Shown here in pieces: positions 27,089 through 35,607 of a stretch of DNA of 64,000 nucleotides. Positions within the stretch are counted from its first letter, which is position 1; every line of letters starts with the position of its first letter. The stretch comes from Jeotgalibacillus proteolyticus. GTDB taxonomy: Bacteria > Bacillota > Bacilli > Bacillales > Jeotgalibacillaceae. Location of the stretch: contig NZ_PREZ01000005.1 in assembly GCF_002926065.1 (NCBI RefSeq), forward strand, positions 248,001 to 312,000. Reading direction: 5' to 3'. The translations under genes were made by a program, and so were the position numbers. The notes under the pieces were generated by a model. The model saw nothing but the letters and a program-made list of their open reading frames with translations. It did not search any database and had not been told where the DNA came from.

Positions 27089-28534
27089 TTACCCCTCGCC
27101 TCCTTTTAGCACCCATGTGTCTTTCCCTCCGCCGCCCTGGGAGGAGTTAACGACCAGTGAGCCTTTTTTAAGCGCTACCCTGGAAAGTCCTCCGGGAAGG
27201 ACATTTGTTTTCTCCCCTCTCATGACGAACACGCGCAGGTCGACATGGCAGGGATAAAAATCACCATCCTGAAAAACAGGCGCACGGGAAAGCTGGATCG
27301 TAGGCTGAGCAATATACTGGTTTGGATCCTCCAGGATTTTTGATTTGAACGCTGCAATTTCATGCTCTGAAGCATGGGGACCGATCAGCATATCATATCC
27401 TCCGGAAGCCCCGACATTTTTCACGACCAGCTCGTCCAGGCGTTCAAGCGCCCAGTTCCGCTGCTCTTCGTTTCTCATAAAATAGGTATCTACATTTGGA
27501 ATAATAGGCTCTTCATCAAGGTAATAGCGGATCATTTCCGGTACATAAGCATACATGGCCTTGTCGTCAGCAACACCATTGCCGATCCCGTTTAAAATCG
27601 CGACATTTCCTTTTCTGTAAGCCTCAAGCAGCCCCTCTACCCCGAGCGCTGAGTCGGGCTTGAAGGCTTTTGGGTCCAGATAGTCATCATCAATTCTTCT
27701 ATAAATGATATCTACCCTCTGCAGACCTCTGATTGTTTTCATATAAACAATGCCGTTCCGCACCTTAAGATCGCGCCCCTCTACCAGCTCGATCCCCATC
27801 TGCTGGGCTAAAAACACATGATCATAATAAGCGGAATTAAACATTCCCGGTGTCAGCAGCACGGCTCTTGCCTTTTTGCTGCAATGTTTAGGAACATGGG
27901 ACAGCACTGCCTCCTGCATATTGGAAAGCTGTTCTTCAAGTGAATGAATGCTGTGGCGATTAAAAAACTCCGGGTACACCTGCCTCATAACATACCGGTT
28001 CTGATACACATAAGACATACCCGAAGGATTTCGAAGGTTATCCTCCAATACTCTATAGGTTCCCTCCTGATCCTTAATTAAATCTATTCCTGCAAGAAAA
28101 ATATGGTTATTTAAAGGAATTTTTACTCCTCCAACCTGATCTCTAAAATAATTCGGGTTTTGTTCCACTAGTTCCCTCGGAATAACACCATCGTTAAGAA
28201 TATGCTGCTCGTTATAAATGTCCTCTAAAAATAAGTTTAAAGCTTCCGCACGCTGAATCATTCCTTTTTCAATTGTGTCCCATGTGGCGGGAGGCATGAT
28301 GATTGGAATGAAATCAAACGGCATTGTACGCTCAGTGCCAATATTATCATTGTAAACGGTGAAGGTAATTCCCTGTCGAAGAAAACTAAGCTGAGCGGTT
28401 TCATGCTTTTCTCTTAATTCCTCAGAAGAAAATTGATTAATCATGTTATGAAATTCCCTATAATGATCTCGTACAGACCCATCCTGCTCCATCATTTCAT
28501 CGTAAAATTTCGGTGATTGATACGTTTTAAACAT
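27089..28534 (-). CDS. Circularly permuted ATP-grasp protein (DUF404/DUF407)
   Basis: 481 residues, predicted to form an amide bond using ATP. Characteristic segments: FDFIPIIMPPATWDTIEKG, FLEDIYNEQHIL, FLAGIDLIKDQEGTYRVLEDNLRNPSGMSY (the permuted metal-binding Glu/Asn region), GRDL, IYRRIDDDYLD, and KNVGASGGYDMLIGP with the ATP-binding loop. First gene of the operon. Comparative genomics has proposed that such operons make a small peptide or peptide tag; no product is established to my knowledge. Confidence 0.9.
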   Translation of the reverse strand: MFKTYQSPKFYDEMMEQDGSVRDHYREFHNMINQFSSEELREKHETAQLSFLRQGITFTVYNDNIGTERTMPFDFIPIIMPPATWDTIEKGMIQRAEALNLFLEDIYNEQHILNDGVIPRELVEQNPNYFRDQVGGVKIPLNNHIFLAGIDLIKDQEGTYRVLEDNLRNPSGMSYVYQNRYVMRQVYPEFFNRHSIHSLEEQLSNMQEAVLSHVPKHCSKKARAVLLTPGMFNSAYYDHVFLAQQMGIELVEGRDLKVRNGIVYMKTIRGLQRVDIIYRRIDDDYLDPKAFKPDSALGVEGLLEAYRKGNVAILNGIGNGVADDKAMYAYVPEMIRYYLDEEPIIPNVDTYFMRNEEQRNWALERLDELVVKNVGASGGYDMLIGPHASEHEIAAFKSKILEDPNQYIAQPTIQLSRAPVFQDGDFYPCHVDLRVFVMRGEKTNVLPGGLSRVALKKGSLVVNSSQGGGGKDTWVLKGGEG

Positions 28535-28684
28535 TCGTTGGGACCCCTCCTCTTTTCCTGGTTAATTAAGGCTCTATAACGTTCATTCGACAATTTCCCT
28601 ACATAAACCTCTAAATTTTCTGAAAATTAATTATTACTGTATACCCTTGCACTTTGAAAAATATGTATAATTTTCAGCTCATTT

Positions 28685-28713
28685 TTGCAATAAATTTAAA
28701 ATCCCGGTAAAAT
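28685..28713 (+). promoter_or_regulatory. Candidate sigma-A promoter for the small SE1832-like gene
   Basis: TTGCAA (28685-28690), 17-bp spacer, TAAAAT (28708-28713), 34 bp before the ATG at 28748. Confidence 0.55.
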
Positions 28714-28747
28714 TATAAAATCAAATCAGGATGAGGAGGTTCTCTTT

Positions 28748-28921
28748 ATGGATTCTAAAGCAGCAGAAGAACGGATCAGTGAGTTAAAAATGGAGTATAT
28801 CCGCGCGCAGGATGACCTGGAGAAGCTGGAGTCTGTCGGAGTTGATCCATCATCAGCCCAAAAGAGGCTTTCAAGGATTGAAAATGAGCTATCGGAACTG
28901 AGGAATAGCCAGGATGAATAA
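28748..28921 (+). CDS. Small SE1832-family protein, 57 residues
   Basis: ATG behind GAGGAGG, 57 codons, stop TAA at 28919-28921, then a strong terminator. The translation begins MDSKAAEERISELKMEYIRA and is highly charged and helical, with heptad-like leucines (ELKMEYIRAQDDLEKLE, then ENELSELRNS), so a short coiled coil is likely. It resembles the small uncharacterised SE1832-type proteins of Firmicutes. Promoter, ribosome site and terminator make it a convincing gene despite its size. Confidence 0.8.
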   Translation: MDSKAAEERISELKMEYIRAQDDLEKLESVGVDPSSAQKRLSRIENELSELRNSQDE

Positions 28922-28926
28922 CGCAC

Positions 28927-28955
28927 GGTGCCGCTAAGCATGCGGCGCCTTTTTT
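28927..28955 (+). terminator. Terminator of the small SE1832-like gene
   Basis: GGTGCCGC (28927-28934) pairs with GCGGCGCC (28942-28949), followed by six T. Confidence 0.9.
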
Positions 28956-29119
28956 AATGAAAACGCTTTAATAAATAGTTCACGGAGCCCTGTGATATAA
29001 TCTAAAAATATTTTTATTGATTACAGTGGAAGCACGGGGAAGTAATGTAAACACTTCATTTTTAGTAGAATTGCATCGTAACTTTTAAATTCCGAAGCAC
29101 CAAACTAGCTACATTGGTA

Positions 29120-29240
29120 TTGATTGAAGTGGAAGGGGACGACTCCTGCGGGATGAAGCGGGAGCTTGAGATCCACTTGCTGAAAGCAAGTTAGCTCAAG
29201 CCCCGCCCCGCGGAAAGCGTTCCCCTGAAACGGAAATCAA
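29120..29240. repeat. Bacillaceae intergenic repeat, copy 3 (reverse orientation)
   Basis: Begins TTGATTGAAGTGGAAGGGG and ends CGGAAATCAA; it is the reverse complement form of copies 1 and 2. The centre is ACTTGCTGAAAGCAAGT, a hairpin with 6-bp arms. It occupies much of the 399-bp gap before the CPA2 antiporter. Confidence 0.78.
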
Positions 29241-29320
29241 TTCGACCATTAAGAAAACAAAGACTGAGTTAATAGGTTGATAAGTCAGCTACCATTTTAA
29301 TATTAAGGCAGGTGAATTTT

Positions 29321-31384
29321 ATGACAATTCCATTTCAAGAGCCGGTTTTAGTTTTTGGGCTGGCGGTTATTATTTTTTTAATTTCTCCCATCCTTATGAA
29401 TAAACTCCGGATCCCGGGGATTATCGGGCCGATTATTGCAGGTGTAATCGTTGGACCGAATGGCTTTGGGCTGCTTGAGAGAGGAGAAACGATTCAGCTG
29501 TTGGGGACCGTCGGCCTTTTATTTATCATTTTTATTGCAGGCCTTGAGTTAGATATAGACGGCTTTAAAAAATACCGGACAAGAAGTATTTCCTTTGGTC
29601 TGCTGTCATTTTTTATCCCACTGATTATCGGAACGTCTGTTGCCGTCTATTTGGACTTCAGCTGGGCTGCTGCTATATTGCTCGGCTCAATTGTCGGGTC
29701 CCACACCCTGCTTGCCTACCCGATCGCATCGAGGCTTGGAATTGCCAAAAACAAAGCCGTCACGACAGCAATTGGCGGAACACTCATCACTGACACATTC
29801 GCTATGCTGATTCTCGCAGCTGTAGCAGGCTTTGCGTCCGGAGATGCCAGCTTCGCCTTTTGGGTCCGCCTCATCGTTTCTACACTGATTTTTGCTCTTA
29901 TCGTATTAGTAGGGGCTCCATATCTTGCAAACTGGTTTTTCCGCAATTCCAACAGTGAAGGCCAGCTGGAATTTAATTTTGTCCTTACCATTTTATTTGT
30001 TGCCGGGAGCCTTGCATTATTTGCAGGACTGGAGCCGATTATTGGAGCGTTTTTATCTGGGCTCGCTTTAAACCGGTATATTTATGATCATGGACCTTTA
30101 ATGAACAGAATCCGGTTTACAGGCAATGCGCTTTTTATTCCGTTCTTTTTACTTTCTGTCGGAATGCTGATGGATTTAACGGTTCTTTTCTCAAACCCTG
30201 ATGCCTGGCTGATCATGGGCTGCATTATCGGTGCAGTCTTAATTGGAAAAAGTGCTGCCAGCCTGATCACAAGCAGGCTTTATCATTACACACCGGATGA
30301 AAATAAAGTCATTATCGGACTGACCATTCCACAGGCTGCTGCAACACTTGCAGCTACGCTTGTCGGCTTTGAGCTTGGTCTTCTCGACCAGGCAATTGTA
30401 AATGCTGTGATTGTAATGATTTTACTCACCTGTATTTTCGGTCCTTATTTAACGGAAAAATTCGGCCGCCGTTTAGCAGTGGCAGAAGCGGTAGATGCAG
30501 GCGGTGAAGATGACCGTCCTGAACGGATACTGATTCCAATTGCTAATCCGTCCACCACCACTACCCTCTTGGATCTTGGCTTTGTGGTGAGAAGTGCAAA
30601 GCAATCCAGCGAACCGCTTTACCCATTGACGGTTGTGCAAAAGGACGTTAAATATGTGGAAGGAAAAGTAGCAATGGCCGAAAAAATGCTGACGCAGGCT
30701 ATTGCGTATTCTTCAGGTGCTAATGTTCCTGCCCGATCTCTTATAAAGGTCGACAGGAATATTGGCAGGGGGATTGAACGCGCAGTTGCGGAGGAACGTA
30801 TTACAACCATTATCGCCGGCTGGAATGGAGACAGACCGGCAAAGGCCGTACTTTTTGGAGGTATTATAGATAATTTTCTTGACCATACAAACGAACGGGC
30901 AATGATTGTGAAGCTTGGCCACCCTTTAAATACAACAGAGCGGATTATTTTAATCCTGCCTAAAGGCTCTTACTATAAGCCAGGTATTCATGATGCGATC
31001 CGCATTATTAAAGGAATGGCTTCTCAGTTAAATTGTATGGTTGAATGCTTAATCATTAAGGATTCTGTTGAACGGTATGACAAATTATTTAAGTCTATTA
31101 AACCGAGTGTTACGACCTTCCTCCATCGTCTAGAATCCTGGGACGAGATGTACAAGCAGCCTGTCAGTTCACTTCGGAAAAATGATTTGGTTGTTTTGAT
31201 GAGTGCACGTAAAGGGACCATTGCATGGCACCCCGAACTTGAACGGGTGCCCGGTAAGCTTGCAAAAGCCAACCCGGAAAGCTTTATTATTTTCTACCCT
31301 ACAGAAATTGGGGAAACGGACTTGAGAGGTGCACGCGGAACAGATGTACCAAAAGAAGTAATGTTCAGGCGCGATTACGACTGA
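29321..31384 (+). CDS. CPA2-type cation:proton antiporter with C-terminal USP-like domain
   Basis: Predicted K+/Na+:H+ exchanger of 687 residues. I chose the ATG at 29321 because AGGCAGGTG ends 6 bases before it; a GTG at 29312 in the same frame is possible. About 12 helices cover the first 390 residues, with typical CPA2 segments RIPGIIGPIIAGVIVGPNGF, IIFIAGLELDID and PQAAATLAATLVGFELG. The last 250 residues are cytoplasmic and resemble universal-stress-protein or nucleotide-binding folds (RILIPIANPSTTTTLLDLGF). With the CPA1 gene it gives the window two distinct large antiporters. Confidence 0.88.
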   Translation: MTIPFQEPVLVFGLAVIIFLISPILMNKLRIPGIIGPIIAGVIVGPNGFGLLERGETIQLLGTVGLLFIIFIAGLELDIDGFKKYRTRSISFGLLSFFIPLIIGTSVAVYLDFSWAAAILLGSIVGSHTLLAYPIASRLGIAKNKAVTTAIGGTLITDTFAMLILAAVAGFASGDASFAFWVRLIVSTLIFALIVLVGAPYLANWFFRNSNSEGQLEFNFVLTILFVAGSLALFAGLEPIIGAFLSGLALNRYIYDHGPLMNRIRFTGNALFIPFFLLSVGMLMDLTVLFSNPDAWLIMGCIIGAVLIGKSAASLITSRLYHYTPDENKVIIGLTIPQAAATLAATLVGFELGLLDQAIVNAVIVMILLTCIFGPYLTEKFGRRLAVAEAVDAGGEDDRPERILIPIANPSTTTTLLDLGFVVRSAKQSSEPLYPLTVVQKDVKYVEGKVAMAEKMLTQAIAYSSGANVPARSLIKVDRNIGRGIERAVAEERITTIIAGWNGDRPAKAVLFGGIIDNFLDHTNERAMIVKLGHPLNTTERIILILPKGSYYKPGIHDAIRIIKGMASQLNCMVECLIIKDSVERYDKLFKSIKPSVTTFLHRLESWDEMYKQPVSSLRKNDLVVLMSARKGTIAWHPELERVPGKLAKANPESFIIFYPTEIGETDLRGARGTDVPKEVMFRRDYD

Positions 31385-31394
31385 CGATTTTTAT

Positions 31395-31436
31395 GCAGTG
31401 CTTAATGAATTTGATTCATTACAGCACTGCTTTTTT
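31395..31436 (+). terminator. Long-stem terminator of the CPA2 gene
   Basis: GCAGTGCT plus TAATGAAT pair with ATTCATTA and AGCACTGC (about 16 bp with one bulged C, loop TTG), followed by six T. Confidence 0.92.
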
Positions 31437-31514
31437 ACGTTTTAATTCAGTGTTTCGTGGTATTATTTAAAAAGATTGCAAATATTTACATAGTTTACTA
31501 TAGGAGGCTAAAAA

Positions 31515-32270
31515 ATGTCTGATTATTGGGATACTTATACAGGCTATATTGAAGACAAGCTGGCTTCGGTCGTTTTAGATATGGAAATCAGTGAAGAAGT
31601 AGATCCGGAGCACTTCCCGTACGCTTTTGCAGTAAGTGTGCCAATAAAATTGCCGAATGAGAACGGCTTCCCCTCCGAAACGGAAAATGAAAAGATGAAT
31701 GGAATAGAAGAAGCGTTTACTGAGCATATCCAGACAAAAAAGATTCTCTGTGCAGGACGAATTACTTCCGATGGCTCCCGGGATATTATTTTGTATTCAA
31801 GCTTAAAAGAAGTTGAATTGATTAATAAAGCCTGCATTCAATTTTTCCAATCTGCAGGCTATGAGTATGAAATCACAGAGATTGAAGAAGAAGAGCCCTG
31901 GGCATTTTATTTTACATTCCTTTATCCTGACCCCTACCAGCTGCAGCATATGGGGAACTGGCAGATTGTCGAGATGCTTGAGGAATCAGGGGACAGTCTT
32001 GATGACCCGCGCCATGTTGATCACTGGATTTATTTTGAAGACAAAAAAATGATGAAACGCTTTAGTAAAGCCATAAAAAAAGAAGGCTTTGAAGTTGAAG
32101 AGGAAGCTCTGGAAGAGGAAGAAAATGTGCGGTACAGGCTGCAGATTTCCAGAACTGATTTAGTGGACATTGATTCAATTAATGAGATAACCGATTTTTT
32201 AGTGGAGACAGCCGAAAAGTTTGAAGGAGATTACGATGGCTGGGAAACTATGGTTATTGAACAGAAGTAG
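31515..32270 (+). CDS. DUF695-RraB fusion protein
   Basis: 251 residues, very acidic. The N-terminal part (about 1-130, SDYWDTYTGYIEDKLASVVL...ILYSSL) fits DUF695. The C-terminal part (about 145-250, with DPRHVDHWIYFEDKKMMKRF and WETMVIEQ) fits the RraB fold known as a regulator of RNase E in enterobacteria. Bacilli normally use RNase Y and RNase J, so the RraB-like domain probably has another partner. ATG behind TAGGAGG. Monocistronic, convergent with the VOC gene. Confidence 0.8.
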   Translation: MSDYWDTYTGYIEDKLASVVLDMEISEEVDPEHFPYAFAVSVPIKLPNENGFPSETENEKMNGIEEAFTEHIQTKKILCAGRITSDGSRDIILYSSLKEVELINKACIQFFQSAGYEYEITEIEEEEPWAFYFTFLYPDPYQLQHMGNWQIVEMLEESGDSLDDPRHVDHWIYFEDKKMMKRFSKAIKKEGFEVEEEALEEEENVRYRLQISRTDLVDIDSINEITDFLVETAEKFEGDYDGWETMVIEQK

Positions 32271-32277
32271 CACATTT

Positions 32278-32331
32278 AAAAAGCGATCGTTTTATGAAGC
32301 TGTCAGCCAGCCATAAACGATCGCTTTTTTT
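32278..32331. terminator. Bidirectional terminator between the DUF695-RraB and VOC genes
   Basis: AAAAGCGATCGTTT-type stem (32279-32296 with 32312-32328, one bulge) and a smaller inner hairpin (GCTG/CAGC), A run before and T run after. Confidence 0.9.
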
Positions 32332-32347
32332 ATGTGGATTAATGAAA

Positions 32348-32746
32348 TTATTCCTTTAAAGAGTGCTCAGCAACGATTTCCACTTTAATCCGATCAGGGT
32401 CCTCCCCGTATAACGCGTAGTGATCCCGTCCTCCTGCAAAAGGATACCGATCTTCATAAAGCAGCCTCATTCCCCTGCTTCTCATCTGATCAGCTAAATT
32501 ATCAACCTGTTCTATGGATTTTGCCCAAAAAGCGAGATGGTTTAAGCCGATTCTTTTCCGGTGATAGCCGGCTTCTACGTATTTTTCTTCGGTCTGAACA
32601 AAAACAATATAAGCTTTTTCCTTTTTAAAGCTTACTCCCTGCTCCCATTCCTGGAATTTTTCATACCCAAGCTCAGAAAGCAGCCACCCCCAATAGTCCT
32701 TTGACTTAGCTAAGTCAGCAACATATAGTTCAACATGATGAATCAT
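32348..32746 (-). CDS. VOC-fold (glyoxalase/bleomycin-resistance superfamily) protein
   Basis: 132 residues with the paired beta-alpha-beta modules of the VOC fold. Likely metal ligands are seen in MIHHVELYV, GLNHLAFWA and KVEIVAEHS. It is third in the MarR-MATE-VOC operon; its AAGGGGGAA site overlaps the end of the MATE gene. It could bind or modify the compound exported by the MATE pump, but the substrate cannot be named. Confidence 0.82.
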   Translation of the reverse strand: MIHHVELYVADLAKSKDYWGWLLSELGYEKFQEWEQGVSFKKEKAYIVFVQTEEKYVEAGYHRKRIGLNHLAFWAKSIEQVDNLADQMRSRGMRLLYEDRYPFAGGRDHYALYGEDPDRIKVEIVAEHSLKE

Positions 32747-32758
32747 CCTATTCCCCCT

Positions 32759-34141
32759 TCATCCATTGACCTTGGCCTCACGCAGCCTGGCCTGGGCAGG
32801 TGTTTTTTGAAATAGCTGCTTGCGGTCTCTCCACACAAAATAAAGTGAAAGCAGAAAAGCCATCAGATCAGCCAGTGGAAACGCAAGCCACACACCCATC
32901 AGTCCAAAGTAGGACGGAAGAATGAGCACGAGCGGGATAAGAAACAGCAGCTGTCTTGACATGGAAAGGATAAAAGAAATTTTTGCTTTTCCAAGCGCCT
33001 GATAAAGTCCTCCAGTGACCATCTGAAATCCGATGATCGGCGCGACAAGGAAAATCCAGCGCATCGCTTCCTCCCCTCCGTCTATTACAACAGGATCTGT
33101 AGAAAACACACTCATCATTGCACCAGGGAAAATCATCGTAACCGTCCACACAAATGTGGCGATTCCGCTTGAAACGAGGATCCCGATCTTTAAGGTATCA
33201 CTAACACGGTGGTAAAGCTGAGCTCCATAGTTGTAGCCAATAATCGGCTGCATACCCTGTACTATGCCAAACATCGGCATAATGGCAAACATCATGATTC
33301 GGTTAATAATCCCGAAAATCGCAACTGCTGTATCTCCTCCATGAACGACAAGCATCCAGTTAACGGCCACAAACATCAGGCTTCCCGCTACCTGACGCAC
33401 AAAGGTTGCTGAGCCTATTCCGATAATTTCTTTCACAACTTTCATATCAGGAAGAAGACCGATCCATCTAAAGGAAAGAGAGCTTTTTCCTGTTTTAAAG
33501 TAAAGGAGAATCCAAACGGCTCCAACTGCCTGGGAAATAACAGTTGCAATCGCTGCTCCGCTGACCCCCATATCGAGTACAAATATAAAGATCGGATCTA
33601 AGATAATATTTAACCCAGCAGAAACGATCATTGTCAGCATCGCTACCTTCGCGTTGCCTTCTGAGCGGACGATATTGTTACTCGACATCGCAAACGCCTG
33701 AAATAAAGATCCATAAAGAATAATGGATAAGTAATCCATCGCATAAGGCAGCACATCCTCCGTTGCACCAAACACAACCAAAATCGGCTCTAAAAATGTA
33801 AGAGCAATCGTCACCATGATGATGCTTAACAAACCTACAAGCCACACAACATGGCCAAAGACTTCATTGGCTTCTTTCAGCTTCCCGGCTCCAAGCCTTC
33901 TTGAAATAATAGAGGATCCGCCAATCCCGATAGCAGCCGCAAAAGCGGTAATGATCAGCTGAAGCGGAAAAGCAATGGAAAGAGCAGCAACGGCAAGTGT
34001 GCCTACTCCTCTTGCAATATAAAAAGTGTCTGCAATATTATAAAAGGCCATAACAAACATTCCGATAAAGGCCGGGACAGAAAACTTGACCATTAATTTT
34101 GATATTTTTTCAGTGCCCATCTGTGTACTTTGCTGTTTCAA
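32759..34141 (-). CDS. MATE-family multidrug/toxin efflux transporter
   Basis: 460 residues with 12 hydrophobic helices and MATE features: FSVPAFIGMFVMAFYNIADT in helix 1, GIGGSSIISRRLGAGK, and MQPIIGYNYGA in the second half. The start is probably the TTG at 34141, behind AGAGGGG; an ATG seven codons later is an alternative. It follows the MarR gene by 7 bp and is presumably repressed by it. Na+- or H+-driven export of a cationic or aromatic compound is expected. Confidence 0.92.
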   Translation of the reverse strand: MKQQSTQMGTEKISKLMVKFSVPAFIGMFVMAFYNIADTFYIARGVGTLAVAALSIAFPLQLIITAFAAAIGIGGSSIISRRLGAGKLKEANEVFGHVVWLVGLLSIIMVTIALTFLEPILVVFGATEDVLPYAMDYLSIILYGSLFQAFAMSSNNIVRSEGNAKVAMLTMIVSAGLNIILDPIFIFVLDMGVSGAAIATVISQAVGAVWILLYFKTGKSSLSFRWIGLLPDMKVVKEIIGIGSATFVRQVAGSLMFVAVNWMLVVHGGDTAVAIFGIINRIMMFAIMPMFGIVQGMQPIIGYNYGAQLYHRVSDTLKIGILVSSGIATFVWTVTMIFPGAMMSVFSTDPVVIDGGEEAMRWIFLVAPIIGFQMVTGGLYQALGKAKISFILSMSRQLLFLIPLVLILPSYFGLMGVWLAFPLADLMAFLLSLYFVWRDRKQLFQKTPAQARLREAKVNG

Positions 34142-34148
34142 CCTGACG

Positions 34149-34601
34149 TCACCCCTCTTTCTTTTGGATCTGCTTCACAGCATTATCCGCCATCCGACGG
34201 AGCAGATTTAATGCCAATTCTTTTTCTTCCTCAGTAAAATCCTTTGTTAAGGCTGTGGTCCATTCTTCTAGAATGGACCGGATCAATGGCTCCATTTCAA
34301 AGGCTTTTTCTGTCAGACTCACTATTTGTGATCTGCGGTCTGTTGGGTGAGGCCGTCGGGTTACATATCCTTCATCCTCAAGCTTTCTTACCGCCCTGGC
34401 CGTTGTCGTTTTATCCATTTTAAGAACAGTGGCGATCTGCTCCTGTGTCTGATCATTTTGTTCAAATAAAGCCATCAAAAATTTAACCTGTCCCCTGCCC
34501 AAGCCGAACTGGTCAAAGGTTTTACTCAAGTGCATATACCCATAGCGGTGAACAGTTGAGACCATTCTACCTACTGATTTGTTCCCATGATTTTTTGTCA
34601 T
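34149..34601 (-). CDS. MarR-family transcriptional regulator
   Basis: 150 residues with a winged-helix core: QEQIATVLKMDKTTTARAVRKL recognition region and the wing GYVTRRPHPTDRRSQ. First gene of the operon with MATE and VOC genes. A perfect 8-bp-arm palindrome overlaps the -35 element of its promoter, so autorepression released by a ligand that the pump exports is the likely circuit. Confidence 0.92.
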   Translation of the reverse strand: MTKNHGNKSVGRMVSTVHRYGYMHLSKTFDQFGLGRGQVKFLMALFEQNDQTQEQIATVLKMDKTTTARAVRKLEDEGYVTRRPHPTDRRSQIVSLTEKAFEMEPLIRSILEEWTTALTKDFTEEEKELALNLLRRMADNAVKQIQKKEG

Positions 34602-34639
34602 TGTTGTCCTCAGTTCTATCGAATTATCATCCTTAGTTG

Positions 34640-34668
34640 ATTATATAGAGAAGTAGTTGCAGATGCAA
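34640..34668 (-). promoter_or_regulatory. Promoter of the MarR-MATE-VOC operon
   Basis: On the minus strand: TTGCAT (plus 34663-34668), 17-bp spacer, consensus TATAAT (plus 34640-34645), 39 bp before the marR start. Confidence 0.8.
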
Positions 34669-34671
34669 CTA
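34654..34671. promoter_or_regulatory. MarR operator palindrome
   Basis: TAGTTGCAGATGCAACTA: 8-bp perfect arms around GA, covering the -35 element of the marR promoter. Arm length and position are typical of MarR-family operators. Confidence 0.75.
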
Positions 34672-34756
34672 TCCAACTTCCGAAATAGTTTTATCTTTAC
34701 AAGATCCATAGATTGGCTTATGATGAACGTGACAAATCAACTGCATATGAAAGTCG

Positions 34757-34851
34757 ATACACTAGGGGTGCTCGAAAGGGCTGTGATGAGAACAATTGCG
34801 TTCCGATCCCTCATTACCCGATCCAGGTAATACTGGCGTGGGGAAGTGTGG
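34757..34851 (+). ncRNA. TPP riboswitch (THI element)
   Basis: Contains the conserved blocks CTAGGGGTGC, then GCTGTGATGAGAA (pyrimidine-sensor side, in a variant form of the usual CTGAGA), and ACCCGATCCAGGTAATACTGG followed by CGTGGGGAAG (diphosphate-sensor side). P1 is ACACT (34759-34763) with AGTGT (34845-34849). It sits upstream of ykoFEDC, a known TPP-regulated operon in B. subtilis, with a terminator following. TPP binding should promote termination. Confidence 0.93.
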
Positions 34852-34898
34852 TGACTCATCACTCATTTAAACGAACTTCTTACTTTTTGATGATGACG

Positions 34899-34933
34899 AA
34901 GCTGCATTTTCCTTTCAGGGATGCAGCTTTTTG
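34899..34933 (+). terminator. TPP-riboswitch expression-platform terminator
   Basis: AAGCTGCAT (34899-34907) pairs with ATGCAGCTT (34921-34929), followed by TTTTTG. It lies between the aptamer and the ykoF ribosome site, as needed for transcriptional attenuation. Confidence 0.85.
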
Positions 34934-34968
34934 TTTTGTCAAAAACCGATCATAAGGAGGAATTAAGT

Positions 34969-35607
34969 ATGTCAAACACTCAACCAGTACCTCAGCAGGC
35001 AGCAACAAGTGCAGCCTGCGGAACGAGCAGAATTGTCGGCTGCCGCTTTTCACTTCACCCGATGACAAATGATTTTGTGTCTCTTATAAAGGGTGCTATT
35101 GAAGCAGTGGACACTAGCAAAGTATGGCGGTATACAGATGACGTAAGCACCTGTGTCCGCGGCCGCGAAGCACATGTCTTTGATGTGGTAAAAGCGATGG
35201 TGCTTCACACCTCTAAAACCGGGGCACATGTTGCGTTCAATGCCACATTTTCAATCGGCTGTCCCGGAGATTCAGAGGGCGATACGTATATGGCTGAAGA
35301 CGATATCCGTTTAAATGAGCCGGGCAGTATCGAACTGCGACAATATGTTTCCTCTCAATTCGCCCTTTATCCAATGGGTGATCCTGATTATATGGCGACC
35401 ATAATGGCTCAGGTTGGACTCGCAGAAGAGCACGGAACACTGAAAAAAGGGGTTCATTATGCAAGCGGCCTTCACGGAGATATTCATGATGTTTTTACAA
35501 CTCTGGAGGAAGCCTTTAAGCAGGCACAGGAAGGTAAAAGCTCCCATATTGTGATGACGGTAAATATGAGCATTAACAGCCCGTCGCATCAGGAGGAAGC
35601 ACACTAA
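34969..35607 (+). CDS. ykoF: Thiamine/HMP-binding protein YkoF
   Basis: 212-residue soluble protein of two tandem ACT-like ferredoxin-fold halves (CGTSRIVGCRFSLHPMTNDF in the first, CPGDSEGDTYMAEDDIRL between, and FALYPMGDPDYMATIMAQV opening the second). B. subtilis YkoF binds thiamine and is part of a hydroxymethylpyrimidine transport operon. Start chosen at the ATG behind AAGGAGGAATTAAGT. First gene after the TPP riboswitch; its stop codon is directly followed by ykoE. Confidence 0.93.
   Translation: MSNTQPVPQQAATSAACGTSRIVGCRFSLHPMTNDFVSLIKGAIEAVDTSKVWRYTDDVSTCVRGREAHVFDVVKAMVLHTSKTGAHVAFNATFSIGCPGDSEGDTYMAEDDIRLNEPGSIELRQYVSSQFALYPMGDPDYMATIMAQVGLAEEHGTLKKGVHYASGLHGDIHDVFTTLEEAFKQAQEGKSSHIVMTVNMSINSPSHQEEAH

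Noticed and set aside
28958-28971. TGAAAACGCTTTAA as a CcpA cre site
   Set aside because: It lacks the conserved C near the 3' end, lies just after a terminator, and is not placed next to a recognisable promoter.
34721-34955. 80-codon plus-strand frame over the TPP riboswitch
   Set aside because: It coincides with a conserved riboswitch and its terminator; no coding signal.
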